Positions 40,779-50,135 of a DNA stretch of 64,000 nt are shown in pieces. A program made the position numbers and the translations under genes. The notes beneath the pieces are model-generated. The model saw nothing but the letters and a program-made list of their open reading frames with translations. It did not search any database and had not been told where the DNA came from. Origin of the DNA: Micropruina sp. (GTDB taxonomy: Bacteria; Actinomycetota; Actinomycetes; Propionibacteriales; Propionibacteriaceae); assembly GCA_016711205.1 (NCBI GenBank), contig JADJTM010000001.1:124001-188000 (forward strand). The letters are read 5' to 3'. The first letter of the stretch is position 1, and every line of letters starts with the position of its first letter.

Positions 40779-41895
40779 TCAGCCCTTCTTCGCGGCCTCG
40801 GAGTCGGACGACCCGACGCTGTCAAACGGGCTGGACGCCTCGGGCGCCTCCCGATCGCCAGGGCCCGAGTCGGCCTTGACCGCGTCGCGCTCGCCCATCG
40901 GCCTGGACGGACCCGTGGTGGTGTCCTGCGCCGTCTGCTGCTCCGCCTCGGAGTTGATCTCGGCGCCGAGCAGAATGGCGTAGGACGTGATCCACAACCA
41001 CATCAGCAGCACGACGATGCCGGCGAACACCCCATAGGTCTTGGCGTAGTTGCCGAACGTCGACACGTACAGAGAATCCGACCGAGGCGACCAACCACAA
41101 CAGTGTCGCGACGGCGGCACCCACCGACACCCAGCGCAGCTTGGGGGCGTCCCGGTCCGGGGCTACGCGGTACAGCACCGCCAGCGCGGCCGCCACCAGC
41201 ACCACCAGCAGCACCCAGCGGGCCACCTCGAGCAGCACCGAGATCAACGGGTTGTCGCCGAACGCGGCGTTGATCAGGGGCGGCAGCACGCCGACCAGGC
41301 CCAGCATCACGACGATGAACACGATGGCGCCGAGCGTCAGTCCCAACGCGATCAACCGTTTGACGATGCCGTTGCGGTTGTCCTCTTCGTCGTAGGCGAT
41401 GTTGATCGCCGTCATCAGGTTGTTCACCCCACCGGACGCGCTGAACAGTGCGATGGCGATGGAGACCGCCGCACCCCAGCCGAGCGCGGAGCGGTCCATA
41501 GTGTTGATCTGGTTCACGATCAGCTCGCGCACCTCGGCGGGCATGGCGTTGAGCGAGTTGACCTGCTCCGCGATCACCCCCGGATCGGCGAACAGGCCGT
41601 ACAGGGTGACCAGGGCGATGATGCCGGGAAAGAGCGCGAGGAACGCGAAGAACGCCACCCCGGCGCCCATCAGCGGTACCTGGTCGACCGTGGCCTCCGC
41701 CCACCCCCGCTTGACGATCTCGAACCAGCCCTTGGCCGGAATTTCGGTCGGCTTGTCGGCATCGCCACCGGGAACCCCGTCCGGGTTCGGGGACGAGGCC
41801 TCGTCCGGCTGATCGCGACGCTCAGGTCGGTCGGTCTGTGTCGAGGTTGCGGCGGTGCCGCGGGTCGTGGGGTCGGACGTTGCTCTGTCGGCCAT
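40779..41895 (-). CDS. YihY/BrkB-family membrane protein (one frameshift)
   Basis: About 370 residues. After an acidic and Pro-rich N-terminus come VKRGWAEATVDQVPLMGAGV and FLALFPGIIALVTLYGLFAD, INTMDRSALGWGAAVSIAIA, MTAINIAYDEEDNRNGIVKR, six predicted membrane helices, and a polar C-terminus. The frame changes at about 41075: the first frame reads LLWLVASVGFS, and the conserved continuation LYVSTFGNYAKTYGVFAGIV and LLMWLWITSYAILLGAEIN is one frame over. One or two bases appear to be lost there. YihY proteins are integral membrane proteins of unclear role (not RNase BN). It lies 68 bases behind the DUF3618 gene and probably belongs to that operon. Confidence 0.82.
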
Positions 41896-41963
41896 GGCTC
41901 ACTGTGCTTTCGGTGGGGGCGGAACCGGCACCGGTGGCGGTGCCGGTTCCTGGGGGATGGGCG

Positions 41964-42581
41964 TCAGTGCGACTGGGCGTTCTGGACGGTGTCCTTCGAC
42001 TCCTGCGCCTGCGCGGTGACGTCGTCCTTGGCGGATTGCGCCTGGTCCTTGACGTTCGCGGCGGCATCGGTGGCCACCGCCTTGATCGACTCGGCCGCCT
42101 GCTGAGCCGGCTCGCGCAGATTGTCCGCGACCTCTTTGGCGACGTCGGTGACCTGCTGCTTGAGCGGCTCGAGGTTGTCCTGCAGGTTGCTGACGGCCCG
42201 CTGCTCCTTGCGGCTGGCCGGGATCAGGGACGACACCAGCAGCCCGGCCCCGAACGCGATCAGTCCGGCGGCCAGCTGGTTGCCGCGGGTCTTGCGCTGG
42301 GCCAACGCGGGCGCGTTCGAGACGGCGTCGCCAACCGCGCCCACCTTGCTGGAGACCGCCGACTGCAGGTCGCCGGCCTGGCCCTGGTCGTACGGATCGT
42401 CCGGGGAACCCATGATGGAGTCCCGAAGCGTCCGGGCCCTGTCCTTGACCCGGTCGACCTGACGACTGGCGATGTTCTTCGGGTTGACGGTGTCGCCGAG
42501 GGTGTCCACGTTGTGGCTCAACTCTGCCCTGGTGCGCTCGATGTCGGCGCGGATCTGATCGGGGTTGCTGCTCTCGGTCAT
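41964..42581 (-). CDS. DUF3618-type membrane-associated protein
   Basis: A 205-residue protein with the DUF3618 opening PDQIRADIERTRAELSHNVD, then TLGDTVNPKNIASRQVDRVK, one transmembrane helix (QLAAGLIAFGAGLLVSSLIP, about residues 105-124) and a long amphipathic, Ala-rich helical tail (VKDQAQSAKDDVTAQAQESK) like LEA/apolipoprotein repeats. The ATG at 42581 overlaps the holin-X stop. This family sits with holin-X proteins in actinobacteria and is thought to act at the membrane under stress; that role is inferred from context. Confidence 0.85.
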   Translation of the reverse strand: MTESSNPDQIRADIERTRAELSHNVDTLGDTVNPKNIASRQVDRVKDRARTLRDSIMGSPDDPYDQGQAGDLQSAVSSKVGAVGDAVSNAPALAQRKTRGNQLAAGLIAFGAGLLVSSLIPASRKEQRAVSNLQDNLEPLKQQVTDVAKEVADNLREPAQQAAESIKAVATDAAANVKDQAQSAKDDVTAQAQESKDTVQNAQSH

Positions 42582-43045
42582 CGGTTCTCCTCTTCGTGAC
42601 CTCGTACTGCGTTGGGAATCTTGCTGATGGTCTCCGCGGTGCGCTGCAGGCCCCGGATGCGTTCGAACTCCTTCTTGCCCACCATGGCGAGGGCGCCGGC
42701 CACGGCCGCCCAGATCAGTGCGACCACCAGGCCCGACCACTCGTTGCCGATGTGGAGGCCCAGCCCCCACCACGCGCTGACCGACAGGAACACCAGGAAC
42801 AGCAGCGCGCCGACGGCCGCGCCGACGAACATGCCGGCGCCCTTACCCGCCCGGCTGCCGCTCTGCCGCACCTCTGCCTTGGCCAGCGCGACCTCCTGGC
42901 GCATCAGGGTGGACAGGTTGGCGCTGACGTCGGAGAGCAGTTCGCCGATGCTGCGGCCGTCCTCGGCCTCGAGCGCCGAACCGCGCTGGCCGGTATGACG
43001 TTCGGACAGCCCGCCAGCCTGAGGATGGTCGACCGAATGAGTCAT
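42578..43045 (-). CDS. Actinobacterial holin-X family membrane protein (PF07332 type)
   Basis: A 155-residue protein with the family core SIGELLSDVSANLSTLMRQE and VALAKAEVRQSGSRAGKGAG, followed by two transmembrane helices (VGALLFLVFLSVSAWWGLG; LVVALIWAAVAGALAMVG) and a short C-terminal helix. Despite the name these are chromosomal membrane proteins, not phage lysis genes. It overlaps both neighbours by ATGA (42578-42581 and 43042-43045), so the three genes form one translational unit. Confidence 0.88.
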   Translation of the reverse strand: MTHSVDHPQAGGLSERHTGQRGSALEAEDGRSIGELLSDVSANLSTLMRQEVALAKAEVRQSGSRAGKGAGMFVGAAVGALLFLVFLSVSAWWGLGLHIGNEWSGLVVALIWAAVAGALAMVGKKEFERIRGLQRTAETISKIPNAVRGHEEENR

Positions 43046-43857
43046 CGCACCTCACCGGGCCGGGTAGCGGTGGCGCCGAGGTCGGATTCGTACGCCTCCC
43101 GGGCCGGGTCACCGAACCTGGTGCCCAGCGGGTCCCGCGGGTCCACCTCGGGGGAGGCGGGGAGGCCCGAGTAGCCGGTGCCGACGCCGTCGGTGGACGC
43201 TTTCGTGGCCGCCAACCGGGGGAGCGGGCGATCGGTCGAGCCCGAGTCGAGACTGGTGTGGGCTGCTGTCGCGCCGCGCGCGATTCGGCCGGCGATGACC
43301 CCGGCCAGCCCGCACAGGGCGAGGAAAGCGACCGGACGCCGGCGGGCGAAGCTCTGCACCTCGCGCAGCAGATCGGCCGGCTCGTGCGACTCCAGCCAGT
43401 CGGCGAACTCGCCGCTCTTGCGGGCGGCCTGCTCGACCAGGTCGGTCAACGGCCCGGACTGCTCCGTGCCGGACGCCATGCCGCTGAGTTCTTGCGCGAT
43501 GGACTGCAACCCTGAGGCCAGCCGCTGTTGCTGCGCCCCGCCCTGGGAGGTGACCTCGCCGCGCACCGACTCGAACAGGGTCTTCGCCTGCCGCTTGGTC
43601 TCGGCCAGCACGTTGGAGGCCTCGTCCTTGGCAGTGCCGGCAACGTCTTTCGCGGCCTGCACGCCGCTATCGGCGACCTTGCCGGCCTCGTCCTTCGCGG
43701 TGACCTTGCCGGACGCGGCGCTGCTGTCGGCGGTATCGCCGGTGCCGGACCCCGAGGGTCGCAGGGGGTCGGCCTGCCAGTCGGTGTCAGGGGCATCGAC
43801 CGCATCCGGACGTTGAAACGTCGAGCTGCCGTCGTAGTGAGAGGGGGTTTGGGTCAT
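43042..43857 (-). CDS. Ala-rich helical protein with C-terminal membrane segment
   Basis: A 271-residue protein, first gene of the envelope cluster. Residues 45-110 are LEA-like helical repeats (AKDEAGKVADSGVQAAKDVA, TAKDEASNVLAETKRQAK), then QQQRLASGLQSIAQELSGMA and a hydrophobic segment RPVAFLALCGLAGVIAGRIA (about 183-202) that would anchor it in the membrane; the tail is polar. It is the type of protein found before holin-X/DUF3618 pairs. A stem-loop (TTCCGTG/CACGGAA, 43888-43906) and an inverted repeat CTTACGGTGTAAG (43926-43938) upstream are possible control sites. Confidence 0.8.
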   Translation of the reverse strand: MTQTPSHYDGSSTFQRPDAVDAPDTDWQADPLRPSGSGTGDTADSSAASGKVTAKDEAGKVADSGVQAAKDVAGTAKDEASNVLAETKRQAKTLFESVRGEVTSQGGAQQQRLASGLQSIAQELSGMASGTEQSGPLTDLVEQAARKSGEFADWLESHEPADLLREVQSFARRRPVAFLALCGLAGVIAGRIARGATAAHTSLDSGSTDRPLPRLAATKASTDGVGTGYSGLPASPEVDPRDPLGTRFGDPAREAYESDLGATATRPGEVR

Positions 43858-43925
43858 AACGAAGCTCCTCGTAGGCCTGCGCTGTCGTTCCGTGTCGCTC
43901 ACGGAACAGGCACCGACGACGCTAA

Positions 43926-43938
43926 CTTACGGTGTAAG
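43926..43938 (-). promoter_or_regulatory. Inverted repeat upstream of the envelope operon
   Basis: CTTAC-GGT-GTAAG lies about 70 bases upstream of the first ATG of the operon (43857). It resembles half-sites bound by TetR-type repressors and shares CTTACG with the repeat before the acyl-CoA ligase gene. Confidence 0.35.
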
Positions 43939-45265
43939 CCAAGCGGTACACCCCAAAGGTCACGCATGCCTTCGTCCGCATCACCATGCACTCGGCCGGG
44001 GGATTGGCGATGTGCGGTCAGGGCCGGGGCGCACCGGTCGGTCCAGTTGCGGCCCACCGGGCCGGCGCCGCACCCGCAGGACTCGGTGGTCAACCGTTGC
44101 GATCCGCAGTACTCCCGGAGAGGCCGATCCGTAGGGTGTGCACCTGGAAGGGTCGCAGGTTCAGGGTCATGGACGCGCCTTCGTCCGTGGGGGAGTGGCT
44201 GACCGGAGAGGTCGGCCGTTCCAGCAGATCCGTCGCGGTCACGGAGGACACCCCCGGTAGCGCTATGTGCACCTCGGACGAGGCCCGTCCCCCGGCCGAC
44301 TCGTACACCCGGACGATCAGGTCGCCCGAGCGGTCGTCCGCCAGCTTGACCGCGCTGATCAGCACGCGTGGATCGCTGGAGGTCACCAGCGGACCCACCC
44401 CTCGTCCGTGCGCCGGCCGGACCGGCACGTTGAGCGCGTAGCCGAGCTCCGTGGCCCGGGTTTCATCGGCGCCGAAAGCCAGCGCGAACCGCATCCGCTG
44501 GACGCCCAGGTCGGTTCGTGGGTCGGGGAACCGGGGTGCCCGCAGCATCGAGAATCGGACGTCCTGCACCACCGTCCCGCCGCGCCGGGACCGGGTCACG
44601 TCGAAGCCGTACGACGAATCGTTGGCGAAGGCCACCCCGAAGCCGGGCTCCTGCACCAGGAACCAGCGCTGCGCGTGGGTCTCGAAGCGGGCGTCGTCCC
44701 AGCTGGTGTTGTCGTGGGTTGGGCGGGAGTGGAAGCCGAACTGGGTTTCGGCGACGGCGGTGTCGGTGAACACGTCGATCGGGAAGGCGAGCTTGAGGAA
44801 CTTCTCCCGCTCCTGCCAGTCGATCGTGTTGTCGATGACCAGCGCCCGGCCGTCCGGCGCGAGCCACAGCCGCTGTTCGATGGACGACGCCCCGAACGTT
44901 CGCCGCACCACGACGACCTCGCCGTCCAGCCGCACGTCGTCGGCGGCGTCCAGATCGACGCGCATCCGCCGGTAGCCGGCATCGACGTCCCAGGCGTCCC
45001 ACAGGTTGGGGAAGTCCTGGTGCAGCTGCAGCAGGTTGCCGCGCTCGCCGGCCGGGATCGCCTCTCGTCCGGACGCCGCGTCGATCGCGCCCACCACATG
45101 CCCGGATGAGTCGATAGTGATCCGGAGGGAGTCGCTGGCCAGCACGAACCCGTCGTCGGTCGCCGTCAACGAGTGACCGGTGTGCGGTACCACGTTCGCG
45201 ACGGCGCCCGCGCCGACCCCCGACTGGGCGACGGGGGATGCGTTGACCAACAGGATCGGTCCCTG

Positions 45266-45284
45266 GGTTTCGACAGGCTCGACC
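45266..45284 (+). repeat. REP-like sequence inside the mannosidase gene
   Basis: GGTTTCGACAGGCTCGACC, coding in the mannosidase frame for VEPVET. A relative, GGTCGAGCCCCGTCGAAACC at 5571-5590, lies inside the methylase gene and codes for SSPVET. Such GTCGAxxC/TGTCGAAAC sequences are abundant actinobacterial intergenic repeats; here they are in coding loops. Confidence 0.5.
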
Positions 45285-47042
45285 GACGGGGCCTCGCCGG
45301 CCTCGACCATCGAGGGGGTCGCGACACCCTCGTCCAGAATCACGCCCAGAGCCGCCAACGACTCGGCGATCACCCGCTCGAGCGTCGCGGACACCATCGC
45401 ATGACGCTGCGCCGCCTCTCGGTGCACCCACGAGATCGCCGAGCCGGGCAGAATGTCGTGGAACTGGAGCAGCAGCACCTCGCGCCACGCCTGATCGAGG
45501 GTGTCGTACGGGTATGGTCGCGCCGTCCGCAGTGTCGCGACGCTCGCCCACAGCTCGGCCTCGATCAGCAGTCCCTCGTTGCGCCTGTTGCCCTGCTTCA
45601 TCGCGTGCTGGGTGGTGAAGGTGGCGCGGTGCCGCTCCAGGTACAGCTCGCCCTTCCACACAGCCGGCTCGGGCAGTTCGGCTTTGGCCCGCTCGAAGAA
45701 GGCATCCGGCGTCTCCCAGACCACCCGCGGGCTGCCCTCCAGGTCGGCCAGCCTGCGGGCCCGGGCGATCATCTCGCGCGTCGTCCCACCGCCGCCGTCG
45801 CCGAAACCGGTCGGCGCCAGCGAGGACGACCCGACCGACTTCTCCTTGAAGTTGCGGTCCGCCAGGGCGAGTTCGGCGCCGGACAGTTGCGCGTTGTAGG
45901 TGTCCACCGGCGGGAAGTGGGTGAAGATCCGCGAGCCGTCGATGCCCTCCCACTCGAAGGTGCTGTGCGGAAACGTGTTGCGCTCGTTCCACGAAAGCTT
46001 CTGGGTCAGGAACCAGTCGAACCCGGCGCCGACCAGCAGTTGCGGCAGCGCCGCTGAGTAGCCGAAGCTGTCGGGCAGCCAGGCGCCGCGGCACTCGATG
46101 CCGAACTCGTCGCGAAAGAACCGCTGGCCGTACAGGAACTGCCGGATCATCGCCTCACCGCCGGGCAGCACGGCGTCCGCCTCGACCCACATGCCGCCGA
46201 CCGGCACGAACCGGCCTTTTGCCACCGCCTGCTTCACCCGGCCGTACACCTCGGGACGGTCCTGCTTCAGCCAGGCGTACTGCTGGGCACTCGACATCGC
46301 GTAGACGAACTCGTGGTGCTCCTCGAGCAGGGTGGCCATCGAGCTCGTGGTGCGCGCAACCTTGCGGACGGTCTCGCGCAGCGGCCACAGCCAAGCCGAG
46401 TCGATGTGCGCGTGACCGACGGCACTGATCCGATGCGCGGACGGCGCGGCCGGGCTGGCCAGCACCTGCGCCAGCGGCGCACGTCCCGCGGCGGCGGTGC
46501 CCGCGACGTTCTGCAGGTCGACGGCGTCCAATGCCCGGTCGAGGGCGAACAGAATCGTGGCCCGCCGGGCCGAGGTGGCGTCCAGCTGCTCGGCGAGCTG
46601 CAGCAGCACCTCGACGTCATGGACGAGCTCGAACACCTCGGCCTCGAAGATCACCACGTCGGCGCGCCGGATGCGGTAGAGCAGGTCTTCGCCGGCGGTG
46701 TCCCACTCGCCCTGCTCGGTCGGTCGGAACGACCATTCGGGTTCGAGCAGCACTGGGTTGGACGCCGCCTCGACGTACAACTCGATCGGCTCACCGGCGA
46801 CCGCCTCGGACGTCACCGGAATCCACTGCGCGCGCGGATGCAGCGAGCGCACCGGGCTGCCGTCCGCGCGGTAGACGAGCCCCTCGGCCTGGAGGCCGGT
46901 CAGGTTGACGTCGAAGCCCAGATCGAAAAGCACCTCAACCCGGCGCTCGGCTAATGCGGCAGGCACCTCGCCGGTCAGCCGGAACCAGGTGGTGTCCCAG
47001 GCGCGTCCCCACTGCTCGCCCACCTGCGCCGGACGGTAGTCG

Positions 47043-48431
47043 TAAGAGTCCCGGGGAGTGGTGGGCTTTGAGGTCATCTCGATGCCGACCGGTCAGCCCT
47101 GGTTGAGGGCGACGGGTTCATTGTTGCTGGGTTTGCCGATTTTGGCCATGGATTCTTCGGAGAGGTAGCGGCGCTCATCGGTGGCCCATTCGTCGTGGGT
47201 GTCGGCCAGGACGGCGCCGACGAGTCGGATGACGGCGGCTTCGTTGGGAAAGATGCCGACCACGCGGGCGCGGCGTTTGATTTCCTTGTTGAGCCGCTCG
47301 AGCGGGTTGGTGGACCAGATCTTGCGCCAGTGCTCGCGGGGGAAGACCGCGAAGGCGAGCACTTCGGCTTTCGCTTGATCCATCAGGTCACCGATCTTGG
47401 GGTAGCGGCCGGCGAGCTCGCCGGGTGACCTTGTCCCATTGGTTGCTCATCGAGGGCAGGTCGGGTTGAGCGAAGATGGTGCGGAACACCGCGGCGACCA
47501 TTTCGGCCTCGCCCTTGGCGACGTGGGCGAGCACGTTGCGGATGAAGTGCACCCGGCAGCGTTGATGGCTGCTGCCCTGCAGGCCGCGGGCGATGGCAGC
47601 GACCAGGCCTGCGTGCTGGTCGGAGATGACCAGCCTCACCCCGGCCAGGCCGCGCTTCTTCAACGAGGTGAGGAAGCCGCGCCAGAACACTTCGTCTTCG
47701 CTGTCACCGACGTCGACGCCGAGGATCTCGCGGCGGCCCTGATCAGTGACGCCGGTGGCGACCACGACCGCTTTGGACACCACCATCGCCTGCTCGGTCC
47801 GCACATGCAGATAGGTGGCGTCCAGATAGACGTAAGGGGAACCTGACATGGTCGAGTCGGCGGGTGCGGAACGCACCGACGGTCTCGTCCAAGCCGGCGC
47901 AGATGCGTGACACCTCCGACTTGGAGATGCCGGTGCCGCCCAGGGCAACCACCAGATCATCGACGCTGCGGGTGGAAACGCCGTGCACGTAGGCCTCCAT
48001 CACCACCGCATACAGGGCCTGATCAATCCTGCGTCGCGGCGACAAGATGCTCGGGAAGAACGAGCCGCTGCGCAGTTTCGGCACCGCCAACTGGATGTCG
48101 CCGGCATGGGTGGTGAGCAGCCGGGGTCGTGACCCGTTGCGCTCAGTGGTGCGGGTCTCGGTGCGTTCATACCGGCCGGCACCGATCACGCTGCTTGCTT
48201 CGGTATCGATCAGGTCCTGCATCGCGACCCGGACACACTCGCGGATGAAATCGGTGCCCTCCCCGGAGCGGAACACCTCCATCAGCTCGGACAAGGCAGA
48301 ATCAGACAAGGCCATCGGTGAGCTCTCCTTCGATGAGTACTTGGCGGTACACATCGAGAATCTCGCCGATGGCCCCCTCACTCAGGACGCCGCGCCGTCA
48401 CCCAAACCCCACCACTCCCCGGGGCTCTGTC
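47043..48431 (-). mobile_element. IS256-family element, copy 3
   Basis: Complete copy of 1389 bp with a 9-bp target duplication CGGTAGTCG (47034-47042 and 48432-48440). The same inverted repeats as copies 1 and 2. It interrupts the alpha-mannosidase at the codons for DYR. Confidence 0.92.
47093..48315 (-). pseudogene. IS256-family transposase, frameshifted (copy 3)
   Basis: The best-preserved of the three copies. From ATG 48315 the frame is open through RRLDHVRFP; it shifts near 47835, where four C are read in place of three before TACGTCTATC, and again near 47424 (an extra G in GCCGGGTGACC). The last part (MDQAKAEVLAFAVFPREHWR to GKPSNNEPVALNQG) is in frame and shows the true C-terminus of about 405 residues. 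The DDE region VYLDATYLH, ISDQHAGL and NPLERLNKEI is intact. Confidence 0.82.
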
Positions 48432-48814
48432 CGGTAGTCGGCCGCCAGCCCTTCGGCGACCGGGATCGGCTCGCCGCCGACCCGATACGCCGCCAGCTCG
48501 AGCGGATGCGGATGCGAATGGACGGCGGGCCGCAGGCGTTCCTCGAGCACCCGGATCACCCGGGCCAGCGTCAGATCCTGGTTGTCGTGCATAGCCAACT
48601 ACCGTGGCAGCAACGCTCGCCGGAGCCGGCGTGACGCGCGGATGCCGTTGCTGATCGCTGGTCGCTGATCGCCGTCGCACCAAGGCTGCCTTGGGGTTCG
48701 CGGTGAAGCCGACCCGAAGGGATCACGATGGGCAGCGACCGGGTCATGCGCCGTCTTATGGTGGATATGACGCCGATTCCGGCAGATCACGACCACCAGC
48801 ACAGCGACGCGCGA

Positions 48815-48925
48815 CTTTTCGGTTGATACGGATACCCACCGGGGGTATTCATATCAACCACATTCTCGCATAACGGTCCGAGAGCGTCGTCAGCCCGCGG
48901 CATAACCACAAGAACGTGGCGGTTC
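48815..48925. repeat. Intergenic palindromic repeat, copy A
   Basis: Within the gene-free gap 48593-48994. Core: GGTTGATACGGATACCC, loop ACC, GGGGGTATTCATATCAACC, a long imperfect hairpin, flanked by ACTTTTC on the left and, 3', ATAACCACAAGAACGTGGCGG. The same arrangement is found at 56085-56250. Nothing else is seen in this gap. Confidence 0.65.
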
Positions 48926-48994
48926 CGCGGCCGTGAGACCCGCGGCCCGTTGTCAGGTCCGACCGGTTCGTGCTGACACGTGTCGAACACGCAC

Positions 48995-50008
48995 TCAACC
49001 GATCCGCACTCGCGCCATAACGGGGCAGTGGTCCGACGGCACCGGACCATCCGCAAAGAACGCGTATCGCTTGCCGTCGGCGAGCTGCAACCGGCGCACG
49101 CCCGGCCCGGTGACCGTCTGCCGCTCCGGCACGGTGGTGCCGCGGCGAACCCACACGTAGTCGATGTTCTTCCCGACGGTGGAGATCATTCGGTAATGCC
49201 AGGATCCCGCGGCGCGGGCACCGAATGCGTTATGGGTGCTGGCTCCGGGCACTTCGGAGGTGTCTTTGGCGGCGATGTCCGCGCTGCTGCGCCAGCCGTC
49301 CGCCTTCAGCTTGCGAAGGTGGTCGACGAATACGGCGCGGGTTTCGTCACTGCGGGCGTTGAAGTCACCGGTGAGCACCGCGGGCAGACGGTACTTGGGG
49401 TTCAGACCATGCATGGTGTCGATCAACCGGTCCACCGTGGCCGACCGCAGCCTGGCCACCGGCAGGGTCTGAAACGGTTGCAGGTGAGTGTTGTACACCA
49501 ACAGCCGGGTGCCGGTCGGCCGATGAATCAGGCGTGCCCAGGTGCAGTAGCGCTGCCAGGGGGAGGTGTCGTTACCTTCGAACACCTCGACCACCCCCGA
49601 GTCGTCGAGGTCGAACAGCGAAGTGCGGAAGGCGATTGGAAGGAAATGATCGATGTTGGCCCAGGACCGATCGGGCAGCATGGCGGCCAGCAGGTTGCTC
49701 GGTCGCCCGGCGGCGTCCAGCACCCCCAGGGCTTCCTGAAAGCCGATCACGTCAGCGTCGGCGTACTGCAACCACTCACGAACCCTCGGAGCTCGGGTTG
49801 CCCACAGATGATCCTGCGCAGGCATGGACGGGTCGTACCAGTCTGGGCCGAGGCCCTGGGTCATCACGTTCCAGCTCATCACCCGCACCGTGAAGGGACC
49901 CCCGCGGTCCGAGACCGACGCGGTCCGTGTAGCGGGAGGTGGCAGCGTAGAAACCTGGGCGCACCCGCTGCCCAGTGCGGCGCAGACCAGTGTGCGTCGA
50001 CTCAACAC
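48995..50008 (-). CDS. Endonuclease/exonuclease/phosphatase-family exported protein
   Basis: A 337-residue protein from GTG 50008. The N-terminus (LSRRTLVCAALGSGC) looks like a short signal with a lipobox ending at Cys 16, so it may be a lipoprotein. The catalytic domain has the EEP motifs: VMSWNVMTQG, VIGFQEALG (metal-binding Glu), NTHLQPFQT, LTGDFNARSDE, IDYVWVRRG and SDHCPVMARVRI with the catalytic His at the end. Such enzymes are extracellular nucleases or phospholipase/sphingomyelinase-like phosphodiesterases. Longer starts exist but add non-conserved Pro-rich sequence. Confidence 0.82.
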   Translation of the reverse strand: MLSRRTLVCAALGSGCAQVSTLPPPATRTASVSDRGGPFTVRVMSWNVMTQGLGPDWYDPSMPAQDHLWATRAPRVREWLQYADADVIGFQEALGVLDAAGRPSNLLAAMLPDRSWANIDHFLPIAFRTSLFDLDDSGVVEVFEGNDTSPWQRYCTWARLIHRPTGTRLLVYNTHLQPFQTLPVARLRSATVDRLIDTMHGLNPKYRLPAVLTGDFNARSDETRAVFVDHLRKLKADGWRSSADIAAKDTSEVPGASTHNAFGARAAGSWHYRMISTVGKNIDYVWVRRGTTVPERQTVTGPGVRRLQLADGKRYAFFADGPVPSDHCPVMARVRIG

Positions 50009-50135
50009 GTGCGCCAGCCTAGGCTCAGCCGGCAAAGACCCCGACGGGAAGACTCCGCCGGCGGAGACGTGTGAGCACACCCATAGTGAGCTGGTCACAC
50101 CGCAGCCATGCGGCAGGGTGCGGGCACACCGGGCG

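Larger units (their letters stand above)
44090..48592 (-). pseudogene. GH38 alpha-mannosidase split by IS256 copy 3
   Basis: A glycoside hydrolase family 38 enzyme. The N-terminal piece (ATG 48592 to about 48432) reads MHDNQDLTLARVIRVLEERL to GLAADYR; the large remainder (47042 to 44090) continues PAQVGEQWGRAWDTTWFRL. Deleting the IS and one 9-bp duplicate joins them in frame. The catalytic part is intact: HAHIDSAWLWP (metal site), GGMWVEADA, WLPDSFGYSAALPQ with the nucleophile Asp near 46070, LLLQFHDILPGSAI. The 3' piece is itself open for 995 residues because the IS end adds in frame MTSKPTTPRDSY with an ATG at 47077. Such enzymes trim alpha-mannosides in the cytoplasm. Lack of only about 56 residues may leave activity. 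Confidence 0.88.

Noticed and set aside
47420..47840. Programmed frameshifting in the IS256 transposase
   Set aside because: The shifts occur at different sites and with different signs among copies; IS256 transposases are normally a single frame.
48834..48850. A CsoR-type copper operator (GATACCCACCGGGGGTAT)
   Set aside because: No metal transport or CsoR gene is near either copy, and the core is part of a longer repeat.
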